In this document: piece by piece, positions 52,183-60,924 of the stretch
Numbering within the stretch: the stretch's first letter is position 1
Layout: the number at the start of each line of letters is the position of its first letter
Translations under genes and position numbers: made by a program
Notes under the pieces: model-generated
What the model saw: the letters and a program-made list of their open reading frames with translations, nothing else
What the model was told of the DNA's origin: nothing
The model's database searches: none
NCBI GenBank assembly: GCA_024743255.1
Contig: JANSWY010000002.1
Location: 186,001 to 250,000 of the forward strand
Reading direction: 5' to 3'
From: a bacterium
GTDB lineage: Bacteria; Bacteroidota; Bacteroidia; Cytophagales; Cyclobacteriaceae
DNA length: 64,000 nt

Positions 52183-52218
52183 AAAAACTGTTGACGGTTG
52201 ACTGTTGACAGTTTTTTT
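52183..52218 (+). terminator. Terminator after the SDR gene
   Basis: AAAAACTGT (52183-52191) pairs with ACAGTTTTT (52208-52216) around a 16-base loop, running into seven Ts. The loop itself repeats GTTGAC. Confidence 0.7.
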
Positions 52219-52475
52219 GTTGCGGGTTGCGGGTTAAACGATTATCAGTTGTCAGTTGTCAGTTAGTTGTGCGGGCAAACGAGTTTCATAAGGTATAGTT
52301 ATGTATAATGGTGCCAAGTCCCCTTATGGAGAAAGAGGTTGGGGGGATTGAAATCAGTGGTCAAATCACTCAGCGAAAAGCTGAAATCGATATAATTAAT
52401 AGCTTAATGCCAAAATGCATAATGGCCAGACAGAGGAGCTAACAGCTAAATAGCCAAAAGCCAAAAGCCAAAAAA
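52219..52475. repeat. Intergenic DNA with short tandem repeats
   Basis: No gene. It contains GTTGCGG twice (52219 onward), a CAGTTGT run (52245-52266) and three exact GCCAAAA units (52453-52473), with a G-rich stretch between. These low-complexity runs resemble slippage-prone minisatellites and have no clear function. Confidence 0.5.
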
Positions 52476-52498
52476 GCCTCCCTAAGGAGGCCTTTTTT
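52476..52498. terminator. Bidirectional terminator
   Basis: GCCTCC (52476-52481) pairs with GGAGGC (52486-52491), flanked by A-runs on the left and T-runs on the right, so it works on both strands. It ends the minus-strand lipoprotein gene, whose stop is at 52500. Confidence 0.8.
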
Positions 52499-52499
52499 C

Positions 52500-53099
52500 T
52501 TAGAAACAAATTGGGTTCAGATACTTATTACCCCATTCATCTTCAAACATCGGGATTTCGAATTTTGGTAGTTCGATCGGTGTGCATGGAATTCCTCCTG
52601 GAACTGAAACTGTGTCACTGCTTATTAACCTGCCGGTCAAAATACTGTAGCAATCTGTGATTTCAATCTTGTCAGCACCTAGTTGGCCAGGAGGACAATC
52701 TCTTGGGACATACTGAGTTCTGGTAACACAGTTTTTCCATTTCACTACATCAATACCGATAATTCCTTCATTGTAAGCAATTATTGCATCATCCAACTTG
52801 TAAAATCCCGGTTTTGCTGATGCTTTAAGTTCAGCTTGTTGGAATTTATCATTGGGAATAGACGCATTGCAGATAAGATCTCCATCGGCAAATCCATAAG
52901 CCATTCCTGACTGATCTTTTACCCAGAAGAAGCCGTTGGAAATAGATACTAAATCCTCAATTGGATATACTTCAAAATTTCGTTCAGAAGTTTCTACAAC
53001 AACTGATTCCATACTTGGTTCTGGCAAATCGTTCTCTGATTCAGAGCATGCAAAAAACATGGCTGCAGCCATAAGCGCAATTAGAAAATTAAGTTTCAT
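52500..53099 (-). CDS. Hypothetical lipoprotein
   Basis: About 199 residues from the ATG at 53099. The lipobox is FLIALMAAAMFFAC. The mature protein is acidic at first (SESENDLPEP) and then contains several cysteines (ICNAS, WKNCVTRTQYVPRDCPPGQ, CYSI, PCTPIEL, final ICF), so disulfides are likely. No family recognised. Confidence 0.6.
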   Translation of the reverse strand: MKLNFLIALMAAAMFFACSESENDLPEPSMESVVVETSERNFEVYPIEDLVSISNGFFWVKDQSGMAYGFADGDLICNASIPNDKFQQAELKASAKPGFYKLDDAIIAYNEGIIGIDVVKWKNCVTRTQYVPRDCPPGQLGADKIEITDCYSILTGRLISSDTVSVPGGIPCTPIELPKFEIPMFEDEWGNKYLNPICF

Positions 53100-53331
53100 A
53101 GTATTATTTAAGTTTGGTTTGAGATCCAAATCTGACCAGAAACCCCGACTGGAAAAAGCTGTTTTTAGTGAACTAACATGGATTTTGAGTATTCATACAT
53201 ATTTTTGCAGTTAACGGTTTTATTATATTAATAAGTACAAATACTGTATTTATCCATAATGGTGTACATATTAATCGACTTTGCATGGCTCCTGCCGTTA
53301 TTTCGACCATACTTTTTAAACTATGTATTTT

Positions 53332-54072
53332 ATGAAATCGATTAATTCTCAATTACTACTAGTAATTACACTACTGACATTTAGCACAACTTTAATCGCT
53401 GCTACTAAGAAACCAGACCCTCAAAACCAAACAATTACCATTAACAAAGGGCAGGTGTTGGATGTATTAACTGCAATAAGAAAACCAAATACGGATGATG
53501 CATTGAACAATTACTTTTCAAATGTATTTCCTTCAGCACAGCAATATGGTTTTAAGATTGATGCCCAGTTTATTCCTATTGCCCCTCCTACTCAGGGAAA
53601 CTACCATCCGGATTTCTTTAGTCTGATGAGTTGGCCGGATTCTGAATCTCAGGACAAGTTTCGTCAGGCGGCTAAGAAATTGGACTACAAGTATCTTGAT
53701 GCCAGGAAAGAAATATGGTCTGTATTTAACCTTACTTCTTATGACAAGTTGGAAGAAAGCATTGAATTTACTGTTACTGAAGGAAAGGTTTATGTGATTA
53801 CTGCCTATTGGGTAGACGATATGGATAGTTTTAGGAAAGCTAAGGAAAAAGGATCATCTAAAATGGAAAGGGCTGGCGGATCACTTAAATTGGTTTTGGG
53901 TAAAGGACAATCACCAATGGGTTATGTCTATGAGCCAAATGTAATTTCGATCACTGAATGGGAAAATGAAGAAGCTTTTGACAAATTCATTCAAAACTCA
54001 AAATCTGGAAATGAAGGTGTAACCAATATCAATCAGTGGAAGACACAATTCGCTTTCCCACAAAATAATTAA
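53332..54072 (+). CDS. Secreted protein with two ferredoxin-like (DUF1330/ABM-type) halves
   Basis: About 246 residues with a signal peptide (LLLVITLLTFSTTLIAA). Two similar halves each hold a strand, a helix with DALNNYF or DDMDSFRKAKEKG, and a closing LMSWPDSESQDKFRQA or ITEWENEEAFDKFI. This is the pattern of dimeric alpha/beta-barrel proteins of the DUF1330/NIPSNAP kind. Ligand unknown. The next gene is a membrane-bound AraC-type regulator, 47 bp downstream. Confidence 0.6.
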   Translation: MKSINSQLLLVITLLTFSTTLIAATKKPDPQNQTITINKGQVLDVLTAIRKPNTDDALNNYFSNVFPSAQQYGFKIDAQFIPIAPPTQGNYHPDFFSLMSWPDSESQDKFRQAAKKLDYKYLDARKEIWSVFNLTSYDKLEESIEFTVTEGKVYVITAYWVDDMDSFRKAKEKGSSKMERAGGSLKLVLGKGQSPMGYVYEPNVISITEWENEEAFDKFIQNSKSGNEGVTNINQWKTQFAFPQNN

Positions 54073-54118
54073 TTTACGCAACGGGGATCATGTATAGACT
54101 GGTCCCCTCTTTTGTGAT

Positions 54119-55216
54119 ATGGAAAAAGTACTAGCTTCACTTACATATTTTGGTCTTTTTCAGGGACTATTCATACTCTTCATATTTCTGTTCGCTCCCA
54201 AGTTCAGGAAAAATGTAAACCCTTATTTGATATTCTTAATCGTAGTTCTGGTATTAGGCTTGTTAGGGAGAACTCTTTACTTATTGGAACTATTTGGAAG
54301 AGAGCCTAGATTAATTACCATATCAGAAGCTTCAATGCTTCTCTTCGGCCCTACTTTCGCTTTATTTATTAAATCATCACTAAGTGATAACCAATTCAAA
54401 AAGAGGGACTTAATTCACTTTGCTCCATCTCTAATTCATGTTACCTACTTGTTTATTTACTTCATTCTGGAATCAGACGAAGTACTTGGTGCAAGATTAG
54501 AAAGCGGAGAACTATTGAGGATTGTTTTATGGCTGGCAGCAATTGGACTAACTGTAAATTATTCTTATTGGATCTGGGGATGGTCACTCCTATTAAGCTT
54601 CAAAAAAAGAGCTCATCAGGAACTGAGCTTTGAAGTGAAATCAAAGTTTCTCTATTCTTTTCAAATCGCAATTGGAATATGCCTGACGATGTGGCTTGTA
54701 ATCTTTTTAACGACATTATTTAATTTCCAGTTAATGGAAAGGGTGATATATAGTACAGTATGGATTTCTCTTACACTAGTTATCCTCTTTGTAGGCTTCT
54801 ATTCGTTCACTCAACCCGAACTGTTTCACCTTAATCTGCCTGAGACCAAAGCGAAGTATGCATTATCCAAACTTTCTGCCAATGACATATCAAGATTAAA
54901 GTCAGAATTAGAAACCTTGATGCTTGATAAAAAGCCGTATTTGAATAAGAAACTTCTTAAAGCTGAGTTATCAGATCTACTTGGAATAAGCGGACCTGAA
55001 CTGGCCAGGTTACTCAATGAAGGGTTTGGCATGAACTTCTTTGAGTTTGTGAACTATTATCGGATCAAAGAATTCATCAAACTGGCAGAATCCCAAGACA
55101 CACAAAACCTCACGTTTGCAGCGATTGCAGAAGATGCTGGATTTAATTCTAAAGCCACATTCAACAAGGCATTCCGTGAAATCATGGGTAAAACCCCAAG
55201 AGAGTATTTTAGTTGA
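54119..55216 (+). CDS. Membrane-bound AraC-family regulator
   Basis: 365 residues. Six to seven N-terminal helices (about 8-235) are followed by a C-terminal AraC HTH (NKKLLKAELSDLLGISGPEL, then TFAAIAEDAGFNSKATFNKA, ending MGKTPREYFS). This layout, common in Bacteroidota, is thought to sense a signal within or across the membrane. Its stop overlaps the end of the converging dienelactone hydrolase gene by 8 bp. Confidence 0.9.
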   Translation: MEKVLASLTYFGLFQGLFILFIFLFAPKFRKNVNPYLIFLIVVLVLGLLGRTLYLLELFGREPRLITISEASMLLFGPTFALFIKSSLSDNQFKKRDLIHFAPSLIHVTYLFIYFILESDEVLGARLESGELLRIVLWLAAIGLTVNYSYWIWGWSLLLSFKKRAHQELSFEVKSKFLYSFQIAIGICLTMWLVIFLTTLFNFQLMERVIYSTVWISLTLVILFVGFYSFTQPELFHLNLPETKAKYALSKLSANDISRLKSELETLMLDKKPYLNKKLLKAELSDLLGISGPELARLLNEGFGMNFFEFVNYYRIKEFIKLAESQDTQNLTFAAIAEDAGFNSKATFNKAFREIMGKTPREYFS

Positions 55217-56003
55217 TTGCTGCCAATAACTCCTTTAACCTTTTCCACCCTTCTTCTCTTGCTTTCTTATTAGCCTCAGATGCATTTGCTTTTTCACCAG
55301 CCCTAAAGAAACCATGTCCGGCACCTTCATAAATCACTGGCTCATAGGTCTTTGAAGCATTCTTCATAAACTCTTCTGTGCTGGGGATTGTTGCGTTGAC
55401 ACGGTTATCATTTCCACCGTAGAAACCATATACTGGAACTTCAATATTTTTAAATACTTTAGGATCTTTTGGAGCAGTTCCATAGCAAACAAATGCCGCT
55501 TCAATCTGGTCTGTGTTTGTAGAAATTCTGAAGGTCTGGCTACCACCCCAGCAGAAGCCTATTACCACTACTTTACCATTTGCAGCAGGAATTTCCTTGG
55601 CATAAGCTATTGTTTCCTGAAGATCTCTAGTTACCTGATCTGGATCTAGAGCGTAGATTCCAGTTCTGGCTGCATCAGAATTTTTAAATGATGATGTGCC
55701 TCCATTGTTTGGTCCGGTTCCTGAAAGCAAGTCGGGAGCAATAGCTATGTAGCCAGCTTCAGCAATTTGATCGGCCATACTTCTGGCCCAATCATTTAGT
55801 CCTCTGTTCTCATGAATTACCACCACAGCAGTTACTTTCTCAGATACTTCGGGGAAAACCAGAAATGACTTCACAGTACGATCTTCATATGAAACATCTA
55901 CCCATTCATGGTGTCTTGGAGAGTTTTCAAGGCGTTCCAGAGAGTTTTGGGAGAATCCAAAGAATGGGATTGAAAGCAATAGTGTAAGAAGTAAGCGTTT
56001 CAT
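55209..56003 (-). CDS. Exported dienelactone hydrolase-family protein
   Basis: 264 residues with a signal peptide (LLLTLLLSIPFFGFSQ). The alpha/beta-hydrolase set is complete: VVIHENRGLNDW, VVVIGFCWGG (nucleophile Cys), GFYGGNDNRV (Asp) and GAGHGFFR (His). Dienelactone hydrolases open lactones and related esters; the periplasmic location points to general carboxylesterase work. Confidence 0.9.
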   Translation of the reverse strand: MKRLLLTLLLSIPFFGFSQNSLERLENSPRHHEWVDVSYEDRTVKSFLVFPEVSEKVTAVVVIHENRGLNDWARSMADQIAEAGYIAIAPDLLSGTGPNNGGTSSFKNSDAARTGIYALDPDQVTRDLQETIAYAKEIPAANGKVVVIGFCWGGSQTFRISTNTDQIEAAFVCYGTAPKDPKVFKNIEVPVYGFYGGNDNRVNATIPSTEEFMKNASKTYEPVIYEGAGHGFFRAGEKANASEANKKAREEGWKRLKELLAAIN

Positions 56004-56052
56004 GAAAAGTAAGTTTAGAATATCATTAAAGATACTATAATTACCAACCAGG

Positions 56053-56147
56053 AGAAAATTTACTGTCTGAGCAGAGCGACCGGGCCGCCGGTGCGGTTTA
56101 AATTTTCTAGCGTTTTTGCATACTTTTTTGGCAATGCAAAAAGTATG
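56053..56147 (+). repeat. Two-hairpin intergenic element, copy 2
   Basis: Hairpin A: AGAAAATTTA (56053-56062) with TAAATTTTCT (56099-56108), enclosing ACCGG/CCGGT (56079-56083 with 56088-56092). Hairpin B: CATACTTTTT (56119-56128) with AAAAAGTATG (56138-56147), then GAGCCC and CGGCTTAAGG. The gap between genes here is 366 bp (56004-56369); nothing else was seen in it. Confidence 0.6.
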
Positions 56148-56369
56148 AGCCCGTCCGGCTTAAGGACAATACCAGATAATAAGAGCAAACTTTAAGACTT
56201 AGGTAGGCTTGTGAAGAAAGTAGTTCAATAAATTCTATCATATCTTTTACATTTAATTTACTTTCTGCCTAACCACTAACACCAACCATAAACCGAACAA
56301 ATAATTCATTTTTAAACATACAGCTGCATTCCACCAGAATCATATATTTACGATTCAAACCAATCAAGA

Positions 56370-58250
56370 ATGAAAAAAATATACTCATCCATTCTCCTGT
56401 TAGTTGCAGCTCTAACAACTGTGTTCTCTCAAAGCACTTATCCAGAAGAATACTACACTAAACAAGAATTTGAAATCCCAATGCGTGATGGCACAACGCT
56501 CTTTACGCAGGTTTATAGTCCCAAAGATCAGTCGAAGAAGTATCCAATATTGATGAAAAGGACTTGTTACAGTGTAAAACCTTACGGTGTAGACACATTA
56601 CCTAAACAGCTTGGACCGTCCGTTACCTTGATGAAGGAAGGTTATATTTTCGTTTATCAGGATGTAAGAGGAAGATATATGTCGGAAGGAACCTTCGACA
56701 ATATGAGACCCAACATACCGGGGAACAAAAAGAAAGATATAGATGAAAGTTCAGACACATTTGACACCATAGAGTGGCTACTCAAGAATGTTAAGAACCA
56801 CAATGGAAAAGTTGGGCAATGGGGTATTTCTTACCCAGGTTTTTACACGGCAGCTGCTATCCCTGATGCTCACCCTGCTTTGAAAGCATCAAGTCCCCAA
56901 GCACCAATCGGAGACTTCTTTTTTGACGACTTCCACCATAATGGAGCCTTATTACAAAGTTACCTGAGAGCCTACCCTGTATTTGGAAAACAAAAAACTG
57001 AGAAAACAACAGAATCATGGTATAAAGACCAGATGATTCAGGACAAACCTGCTGATGGTTATTCATTTGGATTGGAACTGGGGCCACTGAAGAACGTGAC
57101 TGAAACGTATTACAAAGACAATTTCTTCTGGAACCAAATGGTTGAACATCCTAATTATGATGAATTCTGGCAAAAACGTGGGCTTATTCAGCATATGAAA
57201 GATGTGGATCATTCGGTAATGACTGTTGGTGGATTATTCGATGCAGAGGACTTGTATGGTCCATTGAATATTTACAAAAACATCGAAAAGACAAGCCCGG
57301 ATGCTTTTAACATTCTGGTAATGGGTCCATGGAGTCATGGAGATTGGGCAAGAGAAAAGGGTATTCAGGCTGTTAACCATATCTGCTTTGGTGATAGCAT
57401 TTCTACCTTCTATCAGAGAGAAGTTGAGCGGGAGTTCTTCCATGCTATTCTCAAAGAAAATAGAAAGCCAAATCTCCCAGAAGCATTCATCTTTGATACT
57501 GGAACCAAAAAGTGGAATTCATTCGATGAATGGCCTCCAAAAAGCATTGCGCCAGTAACTCTCTCATTCCATGAAAATGGCAAACTTGAATTAAACGGAA
57601 CTCCTAATGAGGACCTGGTATTCGATTATGTCAGTGATCCAATGAAGCCTGTTGCTTACAGATCTGTAACAGAAGGCTTGACATTCACTCCTCGTAAATA
57701 CATGACTGATGATCAAAGACACGCATCCATGCGTACTGATGTGCTCACTTTTACTTCTGATGTTATAGACGATCCGGTAACCCTTGCTGGTGAAATCAAT
57801 GCTAAACTTAAAGTAGCTCTAAGCAGCACAGATGCTGATTTTATTGTAAAGCTAATTGACGTACATCCACAAGACCACCCCGATTATGAACACAATCCGG
57901 AAAACATCAAGATGGGTGGATATCAAATGTTGGTACGCGCTGAAGTAATGCGCGGAAGGTTTAGAAACAGCTTTGCAACTCCTGAACCGTTTAAACCGGG
58001 AGAACCAACAGATGTTAACTTTAGGTTACAAGATGTACTACACACATTCAAGAAAGGCCATAAAGTGATGATTCAGATACACAGCACGTGGTTCCCATAT
58101 ATTGACAGGAACCCACAGAAATATGTTGAAAGTATTTATGAGGCTGATGAGGATGACTTCCAGAAATCTACAATTCAGGTTTATGGATCGTCTGTTATTG
58201 AGGTGGGTGAAGATCCATTGGAGATTAAGTTGGTTCCTGGGGATAGGTAG
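56370..58250 (+). CDS. CocE/NonD-family exported hydrolase
   Basis: 626 residues with a signal peptide (SSILLLVAALTTVFSQ). The X-Pro dipeptidyl-peptidase/cocaine-esterase domain shows IPMRDGTTLFTQVYSP, the oxyanion segment TCYSVKPYG, the nucleophile elbow GQWGISYPGFYTAA (Ser), and a C-terminal jelly-roll (PVTLAGEINAKLKVALSSTD). The enzyme cleaves acyl esters or amides, such as peptides or beta-lactams. Monocistronic. Confidence 0.9.
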   Translation: MKKIYSSILLLVAALTTVFSQSTYPEEYYTKQEFEIPMRDGTTLFTQVYSPKDQSKKYPILMKRTCYSVKPYGVDTLPKQLGPSVTLMKEGYIFVYQDVRGRYMSEGTFDNMRPNIPGNKKKDIDESSDTFDTIEWLLKNVKNHNGKVGQWGISYPGFYTAAAIPDAHPALKASSPQAPIGDFFFDDFHHNGALLQSYLRAYPVFGKQKTEKTTESWYKDQMIQDKPADGYSFGLELGPLKNVTETYYKDNFFWNQMVEHPNYDEFWQKRGLIQHMKDVDHSVMTVGGLFDAEDLYGPLNIYKNIEKTSPDAFNILVMGPWSHGDWAREKGIQAVNHICFGDSISTFYQREVEREFFHAILKENRKPNLPEAFIFDTGTKKWNSFDEWPPKSIAPVTLSFHENGKLELNGTPNEDLVFDYVSDPMKPVAYRSVTEGLTFTPRKYMTDDQRHASMRTDVLTFTSDVIDDPVTLAGEINAKLKVALSSTDADFIVKLIDVHPQDHPDYEHNPENIKMGGYQMLVRAEVMRGRFRNSFATPEPFKPGEPTDVNFRLQDVLHTFKKGHKVMIQIHSTWFPYIDRNPQKYVESIYEADEDDFQKSTIQVYGSSVIEVGEDPLEIKLVPGDR

Positions 58251-58370
58251 TAAAAAATGCTAGATGAAGCAGATAAGCTTCTACTAATTGCACTTATGAC
58301 AAGCAATATAATTATTGCAAATGGACAGCCAGAAAAAATAATATGAATTTACCATTTACCTGTAGCAAAA

Positions 58371-59186
58371 ATGGGATATGATGCATATGTAAGCTGTAAC
58401 TGTTACAGAAATAACAAACTTCTTTCGGACCCTCCCTACAAGGAGCATGTCTACCAAGATGAAGATGGTGTTTGGCTTGACCTAGATTGGGAGACTAATA
58501 AGGAAAAGCATAGCGAATTTGACGACTGGCTGGAAAACAAGGCCTGTGAACATTCAGGTATGGCAGTTCTATGGTGTCGATTAGCAAATATAAGTGGAAT
58601 GGGAGCTTTCAGGTCTTTGATTGCAGATTTGGGGAATGCAAGGTATCCAATTCTATCTGAATTCTTACCAACTAGCAACGGAGGTATCTTACCTGCGAAT
58701 CTCGTTGAAGGAATGAAGTTGGAACTCAACCAATTGGAAAAAGAAGAATCCAAGGAGGAATTATTTGAATTGAGGGAATTATCTACTAATGAAAGAATCC
58801 AGTCTACAAATATCAAGTATGACAAAGTCTTCATCTATACCGCATATAACAAGTTCAATTTTGGTATTAAATCAAACAAAATGTACGTGGTAGAGAACTT
58901 GAAAATATTGGGCAAGGAATATTCTAAACTAGTCTTTCAATCCCACTCATTCAGACAAGTAAAGCTATCTGAGAAAGAATATCGGCTAATCGATAATGAT
59001 TCAAAAGAAGAATTCATGTCTCCAGTAAGCATATATCCCGAGGCTGATTCCAAAGCGACTGATTTTGAGTTTGTTGTGAATAAAGTTTCCGCTTCACTAG
59101 CTGATGAATATGCATATATAATTGAACCTCTTAAAGAACTTGCTGAAGTATCTTTACTTACAGGTAACCCAATCAATTGGGCGTAG
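58371..59186 (+). CDS. Hypothetical protein
   Basis: 271 soluble residues. It starts GYDAYVSCNCYRNNKL, with a later ENKACEHSGMAVLWCRLAN segment; the Cys and His spacing could bind metal. No family I can name; such GYDAY proteins appear as scattered hypothetical genes. It is followed after 18 bp by another unknown gene, probably an operon. An immunity-protein role is possible but unsupported by any toxin nearby. Confidence 0.55.
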   Translation: MGYDAYVSCNCYRNNKLLSDPPYKEHVYQDEDGVWLDLDWETNKEKHSEFDDWLENKACEHSGMAVLWCRLANISGMGAFRSLIADLGNARYPILSEFLPTSNGGILPANLVEGMKLELNQLEKEESKEELFELRELSTNERIQSTNIKYDKVFIYTAYNKFNFGIKSNKMYVVENLKILGKEYSKLVFQSHSFRQVKLSEKEYRLIDNDSKEEFMSPVSIYPEADSKATDFEFVVNKVSASLADEYAYIIEPLKELAEVSLLTGNPINWA

Positions 59187-59204
59187 CAAAAGGAAAGGGA
59201 ACTT

Positions 59205-59891
59205 ATGACGCTTAACCAAATATTTGTAAAGAATAAAGCTAAGGACGCCCTGATAGCTCATCTCAAAGGAGACTTTAAAGACGATATACTCAGGAGATCT
59301 AAAAATCCTCATTCACTGGAAAATGTAGAAATGGAAATTGTGAAGACGCTTTTATCAGATCCAGCTGGCAAATGGGTAGCGGCATCTATTCTTGAGGTTC
59401 TTGAAAGTCTTCCTGGAAATCTTTTCATTCCTGTTCTACGAACCTCACTGGAAACAGAAGATCCGAGTTACAATTCATTCTTTGTTGAACCGCTGGTTCG
59501 GATTTTTGGAGAGATCAGAGTAATTGAAAGCCTTACAGAAATTCTGGAGGAGGATTTTAATAATGCAAAAGTTATCCTTCGCGTCATCTATCATGTGAAT
59601 TCTAAAGTACGATCCGTTGGGCATTTTTTTGGAAAGCAGGATATTCGCTGGGAAACAAAGGGGTTTAATTATGAATGGAATGCGGAACAGAAGAAGTTCA
59701 TACAAGACACCAGAAATTCAAAGGCCATGTCACAAATTGAATTAGATCAATATATTCCTACACATAAAAATTTTATGAACCTTAAGAAAGAACTTGTTCT
59801 GAAGATTAAATCCAAGACTACTGATAGGTCTATTATTGAAGAAGCAAACAGGTGCCTTGAAAAATTGACAAACTATCAATTGAAAGGTTAG
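59205..59891 (+). CDS. Hypothetical helical (HEAT-like) protein
   Basis: 228 residues with paired helices resembling HEAT repeats (AASILEVLESLPGNLFIPVL, FFVEPLVRIFGEIRVIESLT). No catalytic motif, signal peptide or membrane segment. Close behind the GYDAY gene, so the two products may interact. Confidence 0.5.
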   Translation: MTLNQIFVKNKAKDALIAHLKGDFKDDILRRSKNPHSLENVEMEIVKTLLSDPAGKWVAASILEVLESLPGNLFIPVLRTSLETEDPSYNSFFVEPLVRIFGEIRVIESLTEILEEDFNNAKVILRVIYHVNSKVRSVGHFFGKQDIRWETKGFNYEWNAEQKKFIQDTRNSKAMSQIELDQYIPTHKNFMNLKKELVLKIKSKTTDRSIIEEANRCLEKLTNYQLKG

Positions 59892-60029
59892 CAACTGAAG
59901 AATATCTTAAATAAGTACTTGTAAAATAAAGAAAAATGAAGCTTTAGAAGTTAACTAAATAGGATACACAAATTAGTTGTCTTTGATTGTTTTGAGCGAC
60001 AAATATTTCACAACCATATATAATAAACA

Positions 60030-60206
60030 ATGACAAATCTCTCTAAATACTCCTGGATAACCTCAGCATTGATGCTGATAGGTGGTTTCTTGTTTTTACA
60101 CTTTCATATTGTCGATTACGGGTTTACATTTTTTGTGATTTTTCCTCTGGCAGTTGGCTTTTCTATTGGGACACACAGTAGAAAGAAAAGAGGTCTTTCT
60201 CTCTAA
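60030..60206 (+). CDS. Short membrane ORF, probable 5' part of a split SRPBCC gene
   Basis: 58 residues with two hydrophobic helices (SALMLIGGFLFLHFHIVDYG and FVIFPLAVGFSIGT) and a basic end. The frame of the next gene is open upstream of its ATG back to about 60182, inside the A-rich run AGAAAGAAAAGAGG. A -1 shift there joins the two into one continuous protein with four N-terminal helices. It may be a true frameshift mutation, a sequencing error, or slippage. Confidence 0.5.
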   Translation: MTNLSKYSWITSALMLIGGFLFLHFHIVDYGFTFFVIFPLAVGFSIGTHSRKKRGLSL

Positions 60207-60217
60207 TATTTGGTGTG

Positions 60218-60913
60218 ATGGTATTTTTTGGGTTTCTCCTTGCCGGTGCATTGGAAGGTTTGATTTGTGTCCTAATGGCCTTACCCCTCTTTCTATTAAT
60301 GGTTTACATTGGCTATAAGGTCCAACAAAAAGTAATCAAAAGAGAACCTGGAGATAACGAGAAATTATTCATTTCTGTGACTCCAATTGCTCTATTACTA
60401 ATTATAAACCCTATCGAACAAATGATCATCCCAGAACAGGAAGTGGTAACCATTACCAATTCGATTTTGCTAGATTATTCACCGGAATTGGTATTTGATG
60501 AGGTGAAGCAAATGGATAAACTAGATGCAGAAAAACCAATTGGGTTAAGACTAGGTCTACCCTCCCCTTACAAATGTGAATTGGAAGCCAATAAGGTTGG
60601 TGCTAAGAGAAATTGCCTATTCTCAAACGGCAAAATTGTAGCTGAAATTACAAAATACGAAAAAGGAAAAGTATTGGAGATGGATGTTGTTGATTATACA
60701 CTAACAGGCAGAGACTGGTTTGAATTTGTTGATGCAAAATATACTTTTAAACAGGAAAATGGCAAGACTAAAATCACCAGAACCAGCTCCTACAAATCAA
60801 TATTAAACCCACGAATATATTGGCAACCTCTTGAAAGCTGGGGAATTGCCCAGGAACATCAATTTGTATTAAATAGCCTGAAAAAGAATTTGAATGAGAA
60901 ATATGGTCAATAG
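60218..60913 (+). CDS. SRPBCC (START-like) domain protein with N-terminal membrane helices
   Basis: About 231 residues from the ATG at 60218 (GTG at 60215 also in frame). Two helices (FFGFLLAGALEGLICVLMAL and LFLLMVYIGYKV) precede a polyketide-cyclase-like SRPBCC fold (SILLDYSPELVFDEVKQMD through WFEFVDAKYTFKQENGKTK). Membrane-anchored proteins of this type usually have about four N-terminal helices, which the preceding short frame would supply. The function of the family here is unknown; SRPBCC domains bind lipids or other hydrophobic ligands. Confidence 0.75.
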   Translation: MVFFGFLLAGALEGLICVLMALPLFLLMVYIGYKVQQKVIKREPGDNEKLFISVTPIALLLIINPIEQMIIPEQEVVTITNSILLDYSPELVFDEVKQMDKLDAEKPIGLRLGLPSPYKCELEANKVGAKRNCLFSNGKIVAEITKYEKGKVLEMDVVDYTLTGRDWFEFVDAKYTFKQENGKTKITRTSSYKSILNPRIYWQPLESWGIAQEHQFVLNSLKKNLNEKYGQ

Positions 60914-60924
60914 AATTTCACTCA

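Noticed and set aside
52453-52473. GCCAAAA repeats as a CRISPR-like array
   Set aside because: Unit of 7 bases without spacers and no cas genes anywhere in the window.
53200-53207. TATTTTTG as a Bacteroidota -7 promoter box (TAnnTTTG)
   Set aside because: The box matches, but no TTG lies at the expected spacing of about 19 bases and the start codon is more than 100 bp away, so a promoter call would be a guess.
58257-58346. 29-codon ATG frame between the CocE-type gene and the GYDAY gene
   Set aside because: Too short and without any feature; could be a leader peptide, but nothing supports it.
58451-58834. Antisense frame of 127 codons opposite the GYDAY protein
   Set aside because: Low-complexity serine/leucine translation; the plus-strand frame has balanced composition and an operon partner.
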